A DNA stretch of 64,000 nucleotides, taken from CAZTTG01 sp964615935 (GTDB lineage Bacteria; Planctomycetota; UBA1135; GCA-002686595). Shown in pieces: positions 1-7,525 of this stretch (its first letter is position 1; each line of letters begins with the position of its first letter). Position numbers and translations under genes: made by a program. The stretch spans positions 1 through 64,000 of the forward strand of contig CAZTTG010000006.1 in NCBI GenBank assembly GCA_964615935.1, in the 5' to 3' direction. The notes under the pieces were generated by a model. That model saw only the letters and a program-made list of their open reading frames with translations. It was not told where the DNA came from and ran no database searches.

Positions 1-1
1 G

Positions 2-988
2 ATCAACACCACTCCCGACAACCTCTACGTGGCGGTCGGGGGCCGCAAGGACTGGATCTGGTGCTTCGACAAGGACGGCGCCCAGGAGTTCAAGCACAAG
101 AACCCGGCCGGGGGCTACATCACCGCGGCCGTGGCCCCGGACGGGCACTCGGTCGTGGCCGGCAACGACGACTCCACCGACACGAAGGGCGCGGTGCTGG
201 AGATGTTCCACGCCGGAGGGAGCGGCACTCCCTACTGCACCTGGGATCCCAGCACCAACGGCAGGGACGACTGCTACGCCATCGTCTTCCGCCAGTTCTC
301 CACCTGGCCGGTGCCCAACGATTTCATCGCCGGGGGTTCGGGGAACTTCAAGCTCCACCGCTTCGACACCGCCGCCTGCACGCCCGACTGGAACGGCCAG
401 CCGGCCACCGGACGGCAGCGCCTGGCGTACCTGGACCTCACCGACACCACCTCCTGGGTCGTGACCGGAGGGCCCTTCAAGCCCCAGGTGGCCATCCACC
501 GCACCGGCCAGGCCGCTGCGCAGAAGGTGCTGGCGCTCACCGGCAACTGCCGCGCCCTGTCGACGGCCTACGGACGCGAGGTCGTCGGAGGCGGCTCCTG
601 CTCGCTGGGCACCAGCTACTGCATCGCCGCCCCGAACTCGGTCGGCGCCGAGGGAGCGCACATCTTCGCCCTGGGGAGCGACATCGTCGCCGACAACGAC
701 TTCACCATGCTCGCGTCGGGCGCCCCGCCCAAGAAGACCGGTCTCTTCTTCTACGGGTACAACCCGACGCAGATGCCCTTCCAGGACGGCCATCTGTGCG
801 TGATGCCGCCCATCCGGCGCACGGCGCCGATCCAGATCGACGAAGAGGGCCTGGCCGAGAACGAACTCGATCTCCAGCAGCTCGGGATCTTCCCGGGAGC
901 GACCTACTTCCAGCTCTGGTACCGGGATCCCAAGGTGGGGATCTTCGGCGCCAATCTCAGCAACGCCGTGCAGGTCGATTTTCAGTAG
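2..988 (+). CDS. Secreted WD/PQQ-like repeat protein, 3' part (5' end outside window)
   Basis: The reading frame is already open at the left edge (first codons read INTTPDNLYVAV), so the true start lies upstream. The visible 328 residues contain short beta-propeller-like strands with WIW, VAPDG and FALGS motifs, then a C-terminal module of about 123 residues (nucleotides 617-985) starting YCIAAPNS and ending FGANLSNAVQVDFQ. The same module, with FFYG, PFQ.G, PP..RT, RDP and LSNA landmarks, closes the protein at 37856-39376, so it is a shared domain, possibly for sorting or surface attachment (inference). Several cysteines occur in pairs, which fits an extracytoplasmic protein. Substrate or partner unknown. 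A perfect hairpin follows the stop codon. Confidence 0.75.
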   Translation: MNTTPDNLYVAVGGRKDWIWCFDKDGAQEFKHKNPAGGYITAAVAPDGHSVVAGNDDSTDTKGAVLEMFHAGGSGTPYCTWDPSTNGRDDCYAIVFRQFSTWPVPNDFIAGGSGNFKLHRFDTAACTPDWNGQPATGRQRLAYLDLTDTTSWVVTGGPFKPQVAIHRTGQAAAQKVLALTGNCRALSTAYGREVVGGGSCSLGTSYCIAAPNSVGAEGAHIFALGSDIVADNDFTMLASGAPPKKTGLFFYGYNPTQMPFQDGHLCVMPPIRRTAPIQIDEEGLAENELDLQQLGIFPGATYFQLWYRDPKVGIFGANLSNAVQVDFQ

Positions 989-1016
989 GCGGGATTCCCC
1001 TGCGGCGTAGACCGAC

Positions 1017-1050
1017 GGGGCCCGCGGGACCGACGCGTTCCGCGGGCCCC
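1017..1050. terminator. Bidirectional terminator-like hairpin
   Basis: An 11-bp perfect GC stem (GGGGCCCGCGG at 1017-1027, CCGCGGGCCCC at 1040-1050) with a 12-base loop lies between two convergent genes ending at 988 and 1063. There is no clear T-run, so the terminator role rests on position and stem strength. Confidence 0.6.
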
Positions 1051-1062
1051 GCCCCTTCGGGC

Positions 1063-1932
1063 TCAGTAAGGCGCGGAGTCGAACAGGAGCGACCAGACGT
1101 CCCGGAACACGATCACGTAGGCGTTGCTCCAGGCGTCCTCGCGGAAGAAGCGCACCTCCAGGCCGGGCGCGCCCACGAAGGGCCGCAGGATCCAGCCCAT
1201 CTGGGCGCCGACCGCGCCGTAGATGACGATCCACACGGTGAAGATCCGCCGCGAGCTCTCGATCGGCGCGCGCTGCGAGCGGGGGTAGACGTACTGCGGT
1301 GACAGGCCGGACGCGGCGGTCCCACCGTCCGCCTCCGGCTTCTCCTCGACGATCTCGGCCGGGCTCTCGCCCTCCCGCGCCTCGTCGGCCTCCTCCGGAT
1401 CCTCCTCTGCCGGCGCGCGGGCGCGCCGGGGCGGCTCGAAGACGCGGTCGAGGGCGCGGCGCAGGAAGGCCAGGCCCACCAGCCCGGAGACGCCGAAGAA
1501 GGCGACGTTCAGCACCACCATGAAGGGGTAGCTCTCGGTGCTCAGCGTGAAGAAGGCGGTGACCGGCCCGAAGCTGGCCAGCAGCGCGAGGTTGACCACG
1601 ATGGCCGCCAGGAGGAGGCGCAGGGTGTCGGCGAGCTGGAGCTTCGAGTTGGAGAGCGCCGAGAACACGTAGAGCGAGGGCAGGGTGACCACCAGCGTCA
1701 GGAGGAAGAGCAGCGGCACCTTGGCGGTGGTCGCGAAGAGCTGCTGGACGCTGGGGTTGGCCGGCCGCAGGACCGCGTACAGGCCCATGAAGGCGCCGTA
1801 GATGGCGCCCAGGAGGGCCCCGGCCAGGACCAGCGTTCCCAGTGGGGCGCGGACCCTCCCCAGTGCCAGGTCCTCGCGGCGGGTGAAGCGACCGCGGAGC
1901 AGGCCGTCGATGTCGCGGACGAGCTCGCGCAT
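1063..1932 (-). CDS. Yip1-like multi-pass membrane protein
   Basis: 289 residues. An N-terminal cytoplasmic stretch of about 30 residues is followed by hydrophobic segments near residues 31-53, 70-92, 105-127, 135-157 and, after a charged Glu/Arg/Pro-rich linker (about 165-200), one more near 230-248. The linker with EEDPEEADEAREGE looks disordered. The topology and the YVFSALSNSKLQLADTLRLLLAA region resemble Yip1-domain or similar uncharacterised membrane proteins common in Planctomycetota, but no catalytic motif is visible. It may be cotranscribed with the glycosyltransferase at 2109-4040, 176 bases upstream on the same strand. Function unknown. Confidence 0.6.
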   Translation of the reverse strand: MRELVRDIDGLLRGRFTRREDLALGRVRAPLGTLVLAGALLGAIYGAFMGLYAVLRPANPSVQQLFATTAKVPLLFLLTLVVTLPSLYVFSALSNSKLQLADTLRLLLAAIVVNLALLASFGPVTAFFTLSTESYPFMVVLNVAFFGVSGLVGLAFLRRALDRVFEPPRRARAPAEEDPEEADEAREGESPAEIVEEKPEADGGTAASGLSPQYVYPRSQRAPIESSRRIFTVWIVIYGAVGAQMGWILRPFVGAPGLEVRFFREDAWSNAYVIVFRDVWSLLFDSAPY

Positions 1933-2108
1933 GGGGTACTCCGGTTGGGGGTCTCGGTTCCAGCGCGCCGCGGAGGCCGGGCGCCGGCAGAGCCAGCTCG
2001 GATTCTACGCCGGCTGACCAGCGAGGTGGGCGCGTTCCCGCCGCAGCCGCGCGAATCGTCTCATCCGGATGGGTATCGCGAAGACCTCACCGATCTCCCC
2101 TGCCCGCG

Positions 2109-4040
2109 TCAATCCTCCACTCGCAGCAGCCGGTAGAAGCCGCCGGGCTCTCCCGGCGTGCGGTGGGGGTCCGGGCTGTAGTAGAGCAGCTCGAAGCCGG
2201 GCACGCCGCGCAGGACCTCCTCCTCGTCGCTCAGGAACACCGAGGCGGCGGTTCCCGGCAGGGGCGCTCGAGCCCCGGGCCCCAGGCCGGCCACGGTGCG
2301 CGACACGCCGAGCCTCCACAGCGTGAAGTGGTCGATCAGCAGGTAGCGCGCCTGGAATCGATCGCGCACCAGGGCGCGCAGGGCCTCGGGCGGGCGGCGG
2401 TAGAAGGCGTCGAAGAACTCCTCCGCCCGCCGTCGGCTCTCGCCGCTCTCGTACTTGGGTTGCAGGCAGACCGGGTGATCGGTGTGGGCCAGGACGGCTC
2501 CCGAGCTCATGAAGTCGCACACGATCGGCTCGCCCTCGGGCACGTACCGCCGCACGGCGCGCAGCGCGTCGGCGATCATGAGCTGGCGCTCGGGCGGCTG
2601 GTACCAGGAGATCGAGTGCCCGCGCAGGAAGCCGCCGAAGAGGAGGGCCTGGGCGATCAGGGCCACCGCCAGGGCCGCCGCGCCCCGCCGCTCGCCCAGG
2701 ACGCGGCGCAGGCCGAGGGCGAGGATCACCGGCAGCAGCAGACCGGGCAGGACCACCGTGCGCTGGATCAGCCAGGCCACCGGCAGGGAGACCAGCGTCA
2801 GGATCCCCACCAGCGCCTCGCCCCCCGGTGCGGACGCCGGAGCGCGCGCGCGCAGCCACCGCCACAGGGCGGGCAGGGCCACCGCGGCGCCGAGCAGACC
2901 CACCGAGAGCTGGGCCGCGCCCTTGCCGAGCGCCAGGGTCTCGAAGGGCCCCTGCCACATCAGCCGCACGTCGAAGGAGAGCGAGGTGGGATCGGAGGGG
3001 AGCTGGCCCAGGTGGCGCAGCTTGGCGACCAGCAGCTCGAAGACGTGCGAGTAGTCGAGGATGCCCCCGCCCAGGGCCCGCGAGCACCCGTACGAGATCG
3101 CCGCCAGCGCCGCCCAGGCGGAGGCCAGGCAGGCGGCCCGGGCGAGTCGCCGACTCGCCGGGGCGCCCCGCAGGAAGGTGCACAGGAGCAGGGCCCCGCC
3201 GATCTGCAGGGTTGGGGAGAGGGCGAACATCTTGGCCCGCAGCACCGGCACGGCCAGGCCCACCGCCAGCGCCGCCGCCAGGCCCACCCAGGCCCGGCGC
3301 AGCGCGAGGGGGTTGCCGCCGGTGTGCAGGTACCACACGGCCAGGCAGGCGAGCTCGAGCGCGAGCAGGAAGCCGGTGGCGTGCCAGGTCGCGGCCGCCG
3401 CTCCCAGGGCGAGGCCCGCCCAGGCGAAGGCCACGGCGGTGCGAAGGCGAGCGGCGCGGGCCAGGAGCCAGAGCTGGAGGGAGAAGAGCGGCAGGCTCAG
3501 GTCCTCGCGCACGAGGACGAAGCCGAGGGTCCGGTAGCTCGCCGGCAGGAGGGCCCACAGGCCGGCCGCCCCCAGGGCCCAGCCCACGCGGCCCGAGAGC
3601 TCCAGCGTCAGCCCGTACACGCCCAGGACCGCCAGGCTGGCGACGATCCCCATGACCCACACGCAGAGGACGTGCAGTGGGACCTCGCCGCCCACCAGTC
3701 GATGGCACCAGGCCACCAGGAATTCCTGGCCCACGGTGAACTGCTCCAGGACGTCGATCGTCCCCGGATGCTCGATGCGCCGATCGGCGCGGAAGTCGGC
3801 GGGAAGGGCGCCCCCGGCCTCGACCACCCGGCGCGTCAGGGAGTAGAGCAGCCCGGGATCGCTCTTGAGCAGCCCCTCGGCGCTCCTGGTATCGAAGTTG
3901 GGGTCCCCGAGCGCGGTCGAGATGCGCGCCGCCGAGCTCAGGGCCGCGATGGCCAGCAGCACGAGGAGTCCCAGGGCCCGCGCGCCCGCGCTGGAGCGGG
4001 GCGGAGCCTCGGGGCGGGTCGGGTCGTGGGCGAGCTCCAT
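2109..4040 (-). CDS. STT3/PMT-like GT-C membrane glycosyltransferase
   Basis: 643 residues with about a dozen hydrophobic segments up to roughly residue 470, then a soluble C-terminal domain of about 170 residues. The first extracytoplasmic loop holds an SDPGLLYSLTRRVVEAG stretch that resembles the acidic DP/D.D loop of oligosaccharyltransferase STT3 and related GT-C enzymes. The second acidic site may be the VREDLSLPLF segment. The C-terminal part (VCDFMSSGAVLAHT, QARYLLIDH) resembles the post-membrane domain of such enzymes. These enzymes transfer sugars from polyprenyl-linked donors on the outer face of the membrane; acceptor unknown. Neighbouring genes give no clue to a specific glycan. 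Confidence 0.6.
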   Translation of the reverse strand: MELAHDPTRPEAPPRSSAGARALGLLVLLAIAALSSAARISTALGDPNFDTRSAEGLLKSDPGLLYSLTRRVVEAGGALPADFRADRRIEHPGTIDVLEQFTVGQEFLVAWCHRLVGGEVPLHVLCVWVMGIVASLAVLGVYGLTLELSGRVGWALGAAGLWALLPASYRTLGFVLVREDLSLPLFSLQLWLLARAARLRTAVAFAWAGLALGAAAATWHATGFLLALELACLAVWYLHTGGNPLALRRAWVGLAAALAVGLAVPVLRAKMFALSPTLQIGGALLLCTFLRGAPASRRLARAACLASAWAALAAISYGCSRALGGGILDYSHVFELLVAKLRHLGQLPSDPTSLSFDVRLMWQGPFETLALGKGAAQLSVGLLGAAVALPALWRWLRARAPASAPGGEALVGILTLVSLPVAWLIQRTVVLPGLLLPVILALGLRRVLGERRGAAALAVALIAQALLFGGFLRGHSISWYQPPERQLMIADALRAVRRYVPEGEPIVCDFMSSGAVLAHTDHPVCLQPKYESGESRRRAEEFFDAFYRRPPEALRALVRDRFQARYLLIDHFTLWRLGVSRTVAGLGPGARAPLPGTAASVFLSDEEEVLRGVPGFELLYYSPDPHRTPGEPGGFYRLLRVED

Positions 4041-4091
4041 GTGAGGGGAGGTGGGCTCAAGGTACCGCGGCGGGTCTCCTCGAGGGAACCC

Positions 4092-4631
4092 TCAGGCAGG
4101 GGCCTGGAACCCGACCACGGGCGAACGCAGCACCCCCAGCCCCTCGATCTCGACCTCCATGACGTCCCCCGGCCTCAGCCACACCGGCGGATTGCGCGCG
4201 AAGCCGACGCCCGGCGGGATGACCACCGGCTCGCCCGGGCCGATGACCGCGGTCGGGAACTTGGAGAAGATCAGGGGCTCGTCGGGGACCCGGGCTCCCT
4301 GCTCGGCGGCGTGATCGCGGTAGTTGAGGCCGATGCCGATCAGCTTGCCGGGGCGCGGCACCGGGGCCAGGAGGCGGACGCTCTCGCACGGCAGCACCGC
4401 GCCCGCGGCGCGCAGGCGCTCGAGCTCCGCGGGCTCGGCCCGGACGCGGTCGTGGAGAGCCCGCGCCCGGGCGAGGGGCGCGCCGTCCAGGTCGAACCAC
4501 CCGAGATGGCTCGCGGGCGCGTCGATGCCGCAGGCGTCCGAGCCGAGGTCCAGGAGCTCGTCGCGCTCCGGGAGCAGGAGGGCGAGCCGCGGGCTCTCCT
4601 CCCCCTCGGCGCGGAAGCTCGCGATCCTCAC
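4092..4631 (-). CDS. Fumarylacetoacetate hydrolase family protein lacking its catalytic core
   Basis: 179 residues against about 280 for typical FAHD1-like enzymes. Residues 1-90 are the usual N-terminal lobe, and GKLIGIGLNYRDHAAEQG (96-113) and IFSKFPTAVIGPGEPVVIPPG (about 121-141) are canonical. The sequence then jumps straight to GFARNPPVWLRPGDVMEVEIEGLGVLRSP, normally the extreme C-terminus. Roughly 100 residues are missing, including the YE.EL and DMTARD-type stretches that supply the metal-binding acidic residues, so the product is probably inactive. The reading frame is intact. The GTG start overlaps the lutC stop by 4 bases (GTGA), chosen because the protein begins exactly where the family does. 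It could be a decaying gene or, less likely, a repurposed small protein. Confidence 0.8.
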   Translation of the reverse strand: MRIASFRAEGEESPRLALLLPERDELLDLGSDACGIDAPASHLGWFDLDGAPLARARALHDRVRAEPAELERLRAAGAVLPCESVRLLAPVPRPGKLIGIGLNYRDHAAEQGARVPDEPLIFSKFPTAVIGPGEPVVIPPGVGFARNPPVWLRPGDVMEVEIEGLGVLRSPVVGFQAPA

Positions 4632-5290
4632 CCGTCCTCCCCCATCACGACGATGACCCGCAGCTCGCGCGGGCCGTGCACCCCGATCACCAGGGTCAGC
4701 TCGATGTCGGCCGTGCGCGAGGGCCCGGTGATCCAGGTGAGGGCGCTGGCCGGGCCGCCCGAGCCGGCGCGCCCGATCTTCTCGAGGGCATCGCCCAGGG
4801 TGCCGAGGATGCGCTCGGCCGGCAGGATCGCGACGTGCAATGGGGGAAGAAGGGAGACGAGGCGGTGGCGCTCGCGGTCGGACTCCAGCACCAGGGTTCC
4901 GGTCTCGGCGATCCCCCACTGGGCGGCGGTGACCCCCACCCCCGCCCGGTGCAGGAGCGCGGCGCGATCGGAGGGGTCCTCGAGGAGATCGAGGCCCTCG
5001 GGCAGGGACTCCGCGAGGCGGCGCACGAGGGGCGAGTCCGAGAGGGCCACGCCTGCACCGCCCAGCTCCTCCACGATCGCCCGCAGGGCGCGGGCGGCAT
5101 CCCCTTCGCCCTCGGCGACGACGCACTGCCCCCCCACCCGCTCGAGCAGCGCGAGGAAGGTCTCCACGCGTTCCCGCGTGCCCTCGGGACCGGGGCGTCT
5201 CTCCGCCGGGCGCGCGGGCCCGGCCGGTCCGCGTCCGCCCCTCAGGCTCGCCCGCACCGAGGCCAGGATCTCCTCCCGCGCCGGGCTCAT
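4628..5290 (-). CDS. lutC: LutC-type LUD domain protein (lactate utilisation)
   Basis: 220 residues, the usual size for LutC/YkgG. The LUD domain spans about residues 40-218, with the family hallmark GIAETGTLVLES at 126-137 and a conserved LPPLHVAIL at 148-156. In Bacillus, LutABC together oxidise L-lactate to pyruvate in the cytoplasm; LutC is a required but less understood subunit. The ATG at 5290 overlaps the stop of lutB (ATGA), indicating translational coupling, and the stop overlaps the GTG of the FAH-family gene. The Arg/Pro-rich stretch at 19-38 is a family-variable linker. Confidence 0.9.
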   Translation of the reverse strand: MSPAREEILASVRASLRGGRGPAGPARPAERRPGPEGTRERVETFLALLERVGGQCVVAEGEGDAARALRAIVEELGGAGVALSDSPLVRRLAESLPEGLDLLEDPSDRAALLHRAGVGVTAAQWGIAETGTLVLESDRERHRLVSLLPPLHVAILPAERILGTLGDALEKIGRAGSGGPASALTWITGPSRTADIELTLVIGVHGPRELRVIVVMGEDG

Positions 5291-6759
5291 GGCGCCTCCC
5301 CCCCGTCCGGCCCCGAGAGCTCCTCCCGCCACCGATCGCGGAAGGGGCGCCGGGCCAGGCCCGGCAGCTCGCGACCCGCGGTCCAGGCCGCGAGGGGCGG
5401 GGCGAGCTGGCGGGCCAGGGGGCCCGGCCGTCCCGGCCGCAGCCCCAGGCGCTGGGCCAGGCGCCCCAGGAAGGCGAGGGCGCGGTAGCGCCGCGGGCCG
5501 GACATGGCCCAGGACCACAGGCGGAAGGCCAGGCGCTCGAGCGGCCGCAGGGAGCCCGGGGCCCCGGGCAGGGCGGCCGGCAGTCGGCTGGCCTTCGAGC
5601 GCAGGTCGAGCAGGATGCTCGGGATGTCGATCTTCACCGGGCACACGTCGCGGCAGGCGCCGCACAGGCTGGAGGCGAAGGGCAGCTCCCCGGCCCGCTC
5701 GATCCCCGCGAGCTGCGGCGTGATGGCGATGCCGATGGGCCCCGGGTAGACCGAGCCGTAGGCGTGCCCCCCGATCTGCCGGTACACCGGGCAGGCGTTG
5801 AGGCAGGCCCCGCAGCGGATGCAGGCCAGGGACTCGCGGCAGGCCGCGTCCCCCAGCATGGCGGAGCGGCCGTTGTCGAGGAGCACGATGTGCAGCTCGG
5901 CGGGCCCCTCCTCGCCCTCGCGGTCGGGCGGGCCGGTGAGGATCGACTGGTAGCTGGTGAGGTGCTGCCCGGTGCCCGAGCGCGGGAGGAGGCGCAGGAA
6001 GACCTCGAGGTCGGCCAGCCGCGGCACGAGCTTCTCGATCCCCATGACCGCCACGTGCACCCGCGGCAGGCTGGTGCACATGCGCGCGTTGCCCTCGTTC
6101 TCGAGGACCAGGATCGACCCGGTCTCGACCACGCCGAAGTTGACCCCGCTGACGCCCAGCTCGGCCTCGGCGAAGTGCCGGCGCAGGACCTCGCGGGCGG
6201 CGCGGGTCAGCTCGGCCGGGTCGTCGCTGGGCTCGATGGAGAGCTTCTCGGCGAAGAGCTCGGCGACCTGCCGCCGGGTCTTGTGGATCGCGGGCACGAT
6301 GATGTGCGAGGGGGTCTCGCCCGCGAGCTGGATGATCCACTCGCCGAGGTCGGTCTCCACGGGCTCGATGCCGCGCCGCTCGAGGGCGTGGTTCAGGCCC
6401 ATCTCCTCGGTGGTCATGCTCTTGCTCTTGACCAGCCGCTTCGCGCCCGCGCGCTCGGCGATGCGCGCCACGATCTCGCACCCCTCCCGCGCGGTCCGCG
6501 CCCAGTGGACCTGCGCGCCCGCCCGCTCGGCGCGCTCGGCGAAGGTCCGGAGGTGCTCGTCGAGGGCATCGAGGGTCGCGAGCTTGATGGCCCGCGCGCG
6601 CTCGCGCAGCTCCTCCCAGTCGGGCACCTCCTCCATGGCCTTCTCGCGCCGCTCGGCGAAGAGGCCGGTGGCGTGCTCGAGCGCCCCGCGCAGGCCCTCG
6701 TCGAGAAGCGCCTCGCGGGCGTCGTCCGAGAAGTGCTCGCAGGAGGTGTGCTCGATCAC
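5287..6759 (-). CDS. lutB: LutB-type iron-sulfur lactate utilisation protein
   Basis: 490 residues. An N-terminal LUD domain (about 70-300) contains the KSKSMTTEEMGLN motif (111-123) and GVVETGSILVLENEGN (209-224). Two 4Fe-4S motifs follow: cysteines 313, 316, 319 and 323 (CIRCGACLNACP) and 366, 369 and 373 (CGACRDVCP). A C-terminal LutB-type tail follows. The protein is expected to pass electrons from lactate oxidation within the LutABC complex. It lies 12 bases downstream of lutA and overlaps lutC by 4 bases, so the three are one operon. The start at 6759 gives the usual N-terminal length for the family. Confidence 0.92.
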   Translation of the reverse strand: MIEHTSCEHFSDDAREALLDEGLRGALEHATGLFAERREKAMEEVPDWEELRERARAIKLATLDALDEHLRTFAERAERAGAQVHWARTAREGCEIVARIAERAGAKRLVKSKSMTTEEMGLNHALERRGIEPVETDLGEWIIQLAGETPSHIIVPAIHKTRRQVAELFAEKLSIEPSDDPAELTRAAREVLRRHFAEAELGVSGVNFGVVETGSILVLENEGNARMCTSLPRVHVAVMGIEKLVPRLADLEVFLRLLPRSGTGQHLTSYQSILTGPPDREGEEGPAELHIVLLDNGRSAMLGDAACRESLACIRCGACLNACPVYRQIGGHAYGSVYPGPIGIAITPQLAGIERAGELPFASSLCGACRDVCPVKIDIPSILLDLRSKASRLPAALPGAPGSLRPLERLAFRLWSWAMSGPRRYRALAFLGRLAQRLGLRPGRPGPLARQLAPPLAAWTAGRELPGLARRPFRDRWREELSGPDGGEAP

Positions 6760-6771
6760 GGCAGGGGGTCC

Positions 6772-7494
6772 TCAGCGCGACGCCAGGAGCTCGGCCAGGT
6801 GCATGGGACGGATCTTCGATCCCAGGCGCTCGAGCCGCCCGCCGATCTGCATCAGGCAGCTCACGTCCCCCGAGACCACCGCGTCCACCCCGAGCTCCAT
6901 CAGGGCCTCCAGCTTGCGGTCCAGCATGGCCACCGAGATCTCCGGGTGGCGGACGGAGAAGGTGCCGCCGAAGCCGCAGCAGTCGCTGGCCGTCTCGCAC
7001 TCGACCAGCTCGGCGCCGCGCACGTCCCGGATCAGGCGCCGCGGCTCGTCGCGGATCCCGAGCTCGCGCAGGCCGTGGCAGGCGTCGTGCCAGGAGAGGC
7101 GGCCGTCGAAGGAGGCGCCGAGGTCGGGCGCGCCCCGGTCGCGGACCAGGAAGGTGGAGAGCTCGCGGACGCGGCCGGCCAGGGAGCGGGCGCGCTCGAG
7201 CCAGCCGGGCTCGTCGGCGAGGAGCTCGGGCAGGCGCCGGAGCATGGAGGCGCAGGAGCCCGAGGGCACGACCACGGCGTCCGCCTGCCGCTCCTCGAGG
7301 ATCTCGATCTGACGCCGCGCGACCCGGCGCGCGTCCTCGCGGTATCCCGTGTTGAAGGCGGGCTGCCCGCAGCAGGTCTGGCGGGGATCGTAGTCCACCT
7401 CGCAGCCGGCCCGGCGCAGGATCTCGACGGTCGCGGTGCCCACCGAGGGCCAGACCAGGTCGACCAGGCAGGTGGCGTAGAGCGAGACGCGCAT
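6772..7494 (-). CDS. lutA: LutA-type (Fe-S)-binding lactate utilisation protein
   Basis: 240 residues, the standard LutA/YkgE length, built from two cysteine-rich CCG domains: CCGQPAFNTGY near residue 42 and CCGFGGTFSVRHPE near residue 171, with further cysteines (SGSCASML, DVSCLMQIGG). These domains bind iron-sulfur cofactors in LutA, GlpC and heterodisulfide reductase subunits. It is the first gene of lutA-lutB-lutC-FAH. No transporter gene (lutP or lldP) or LutR-type regulator is adjacent. Only 31 bases separate it from the LanC-like gene upstream, so the operon promoter may lie farther back. Confidence 0.92.
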   Translation of the reverse strand: MRVSLYATCLVDLVWPSVGTATVEILRRAGCEVDYDPRQTCCGQPAFNTGYREDARRVARRQIEILEERQADAVVVPSGSCASMLRRLPELLADEPGWLERARSLAGRVRELSTFLVRDRGAPDLGASFDGRLSWHDACHGLRELGIRDEPRRLIRDVRGAELVECETASDCCGFGGTFSVRHPEISVAMLDRKLEALMELGVDAVVSGDVSCLMQIGGRLERLGSKIRPMHLAELLASR

Positions 7495-7525
7495 CGCCGG
7501 CGACGTTACACGGGGGCTCCCGCCC

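Noticed and set aside
2163..5723. A 1186-codon open frame on the plus strand
   Set aside because: It is antisense to the glycosyltransferase, FAH, LutC and LutB genes, which have clear family motifs. Its translation is Arg/Gln/Pro/Gly-rich without domains, as expected for a shadow frame in high-GC DNA.
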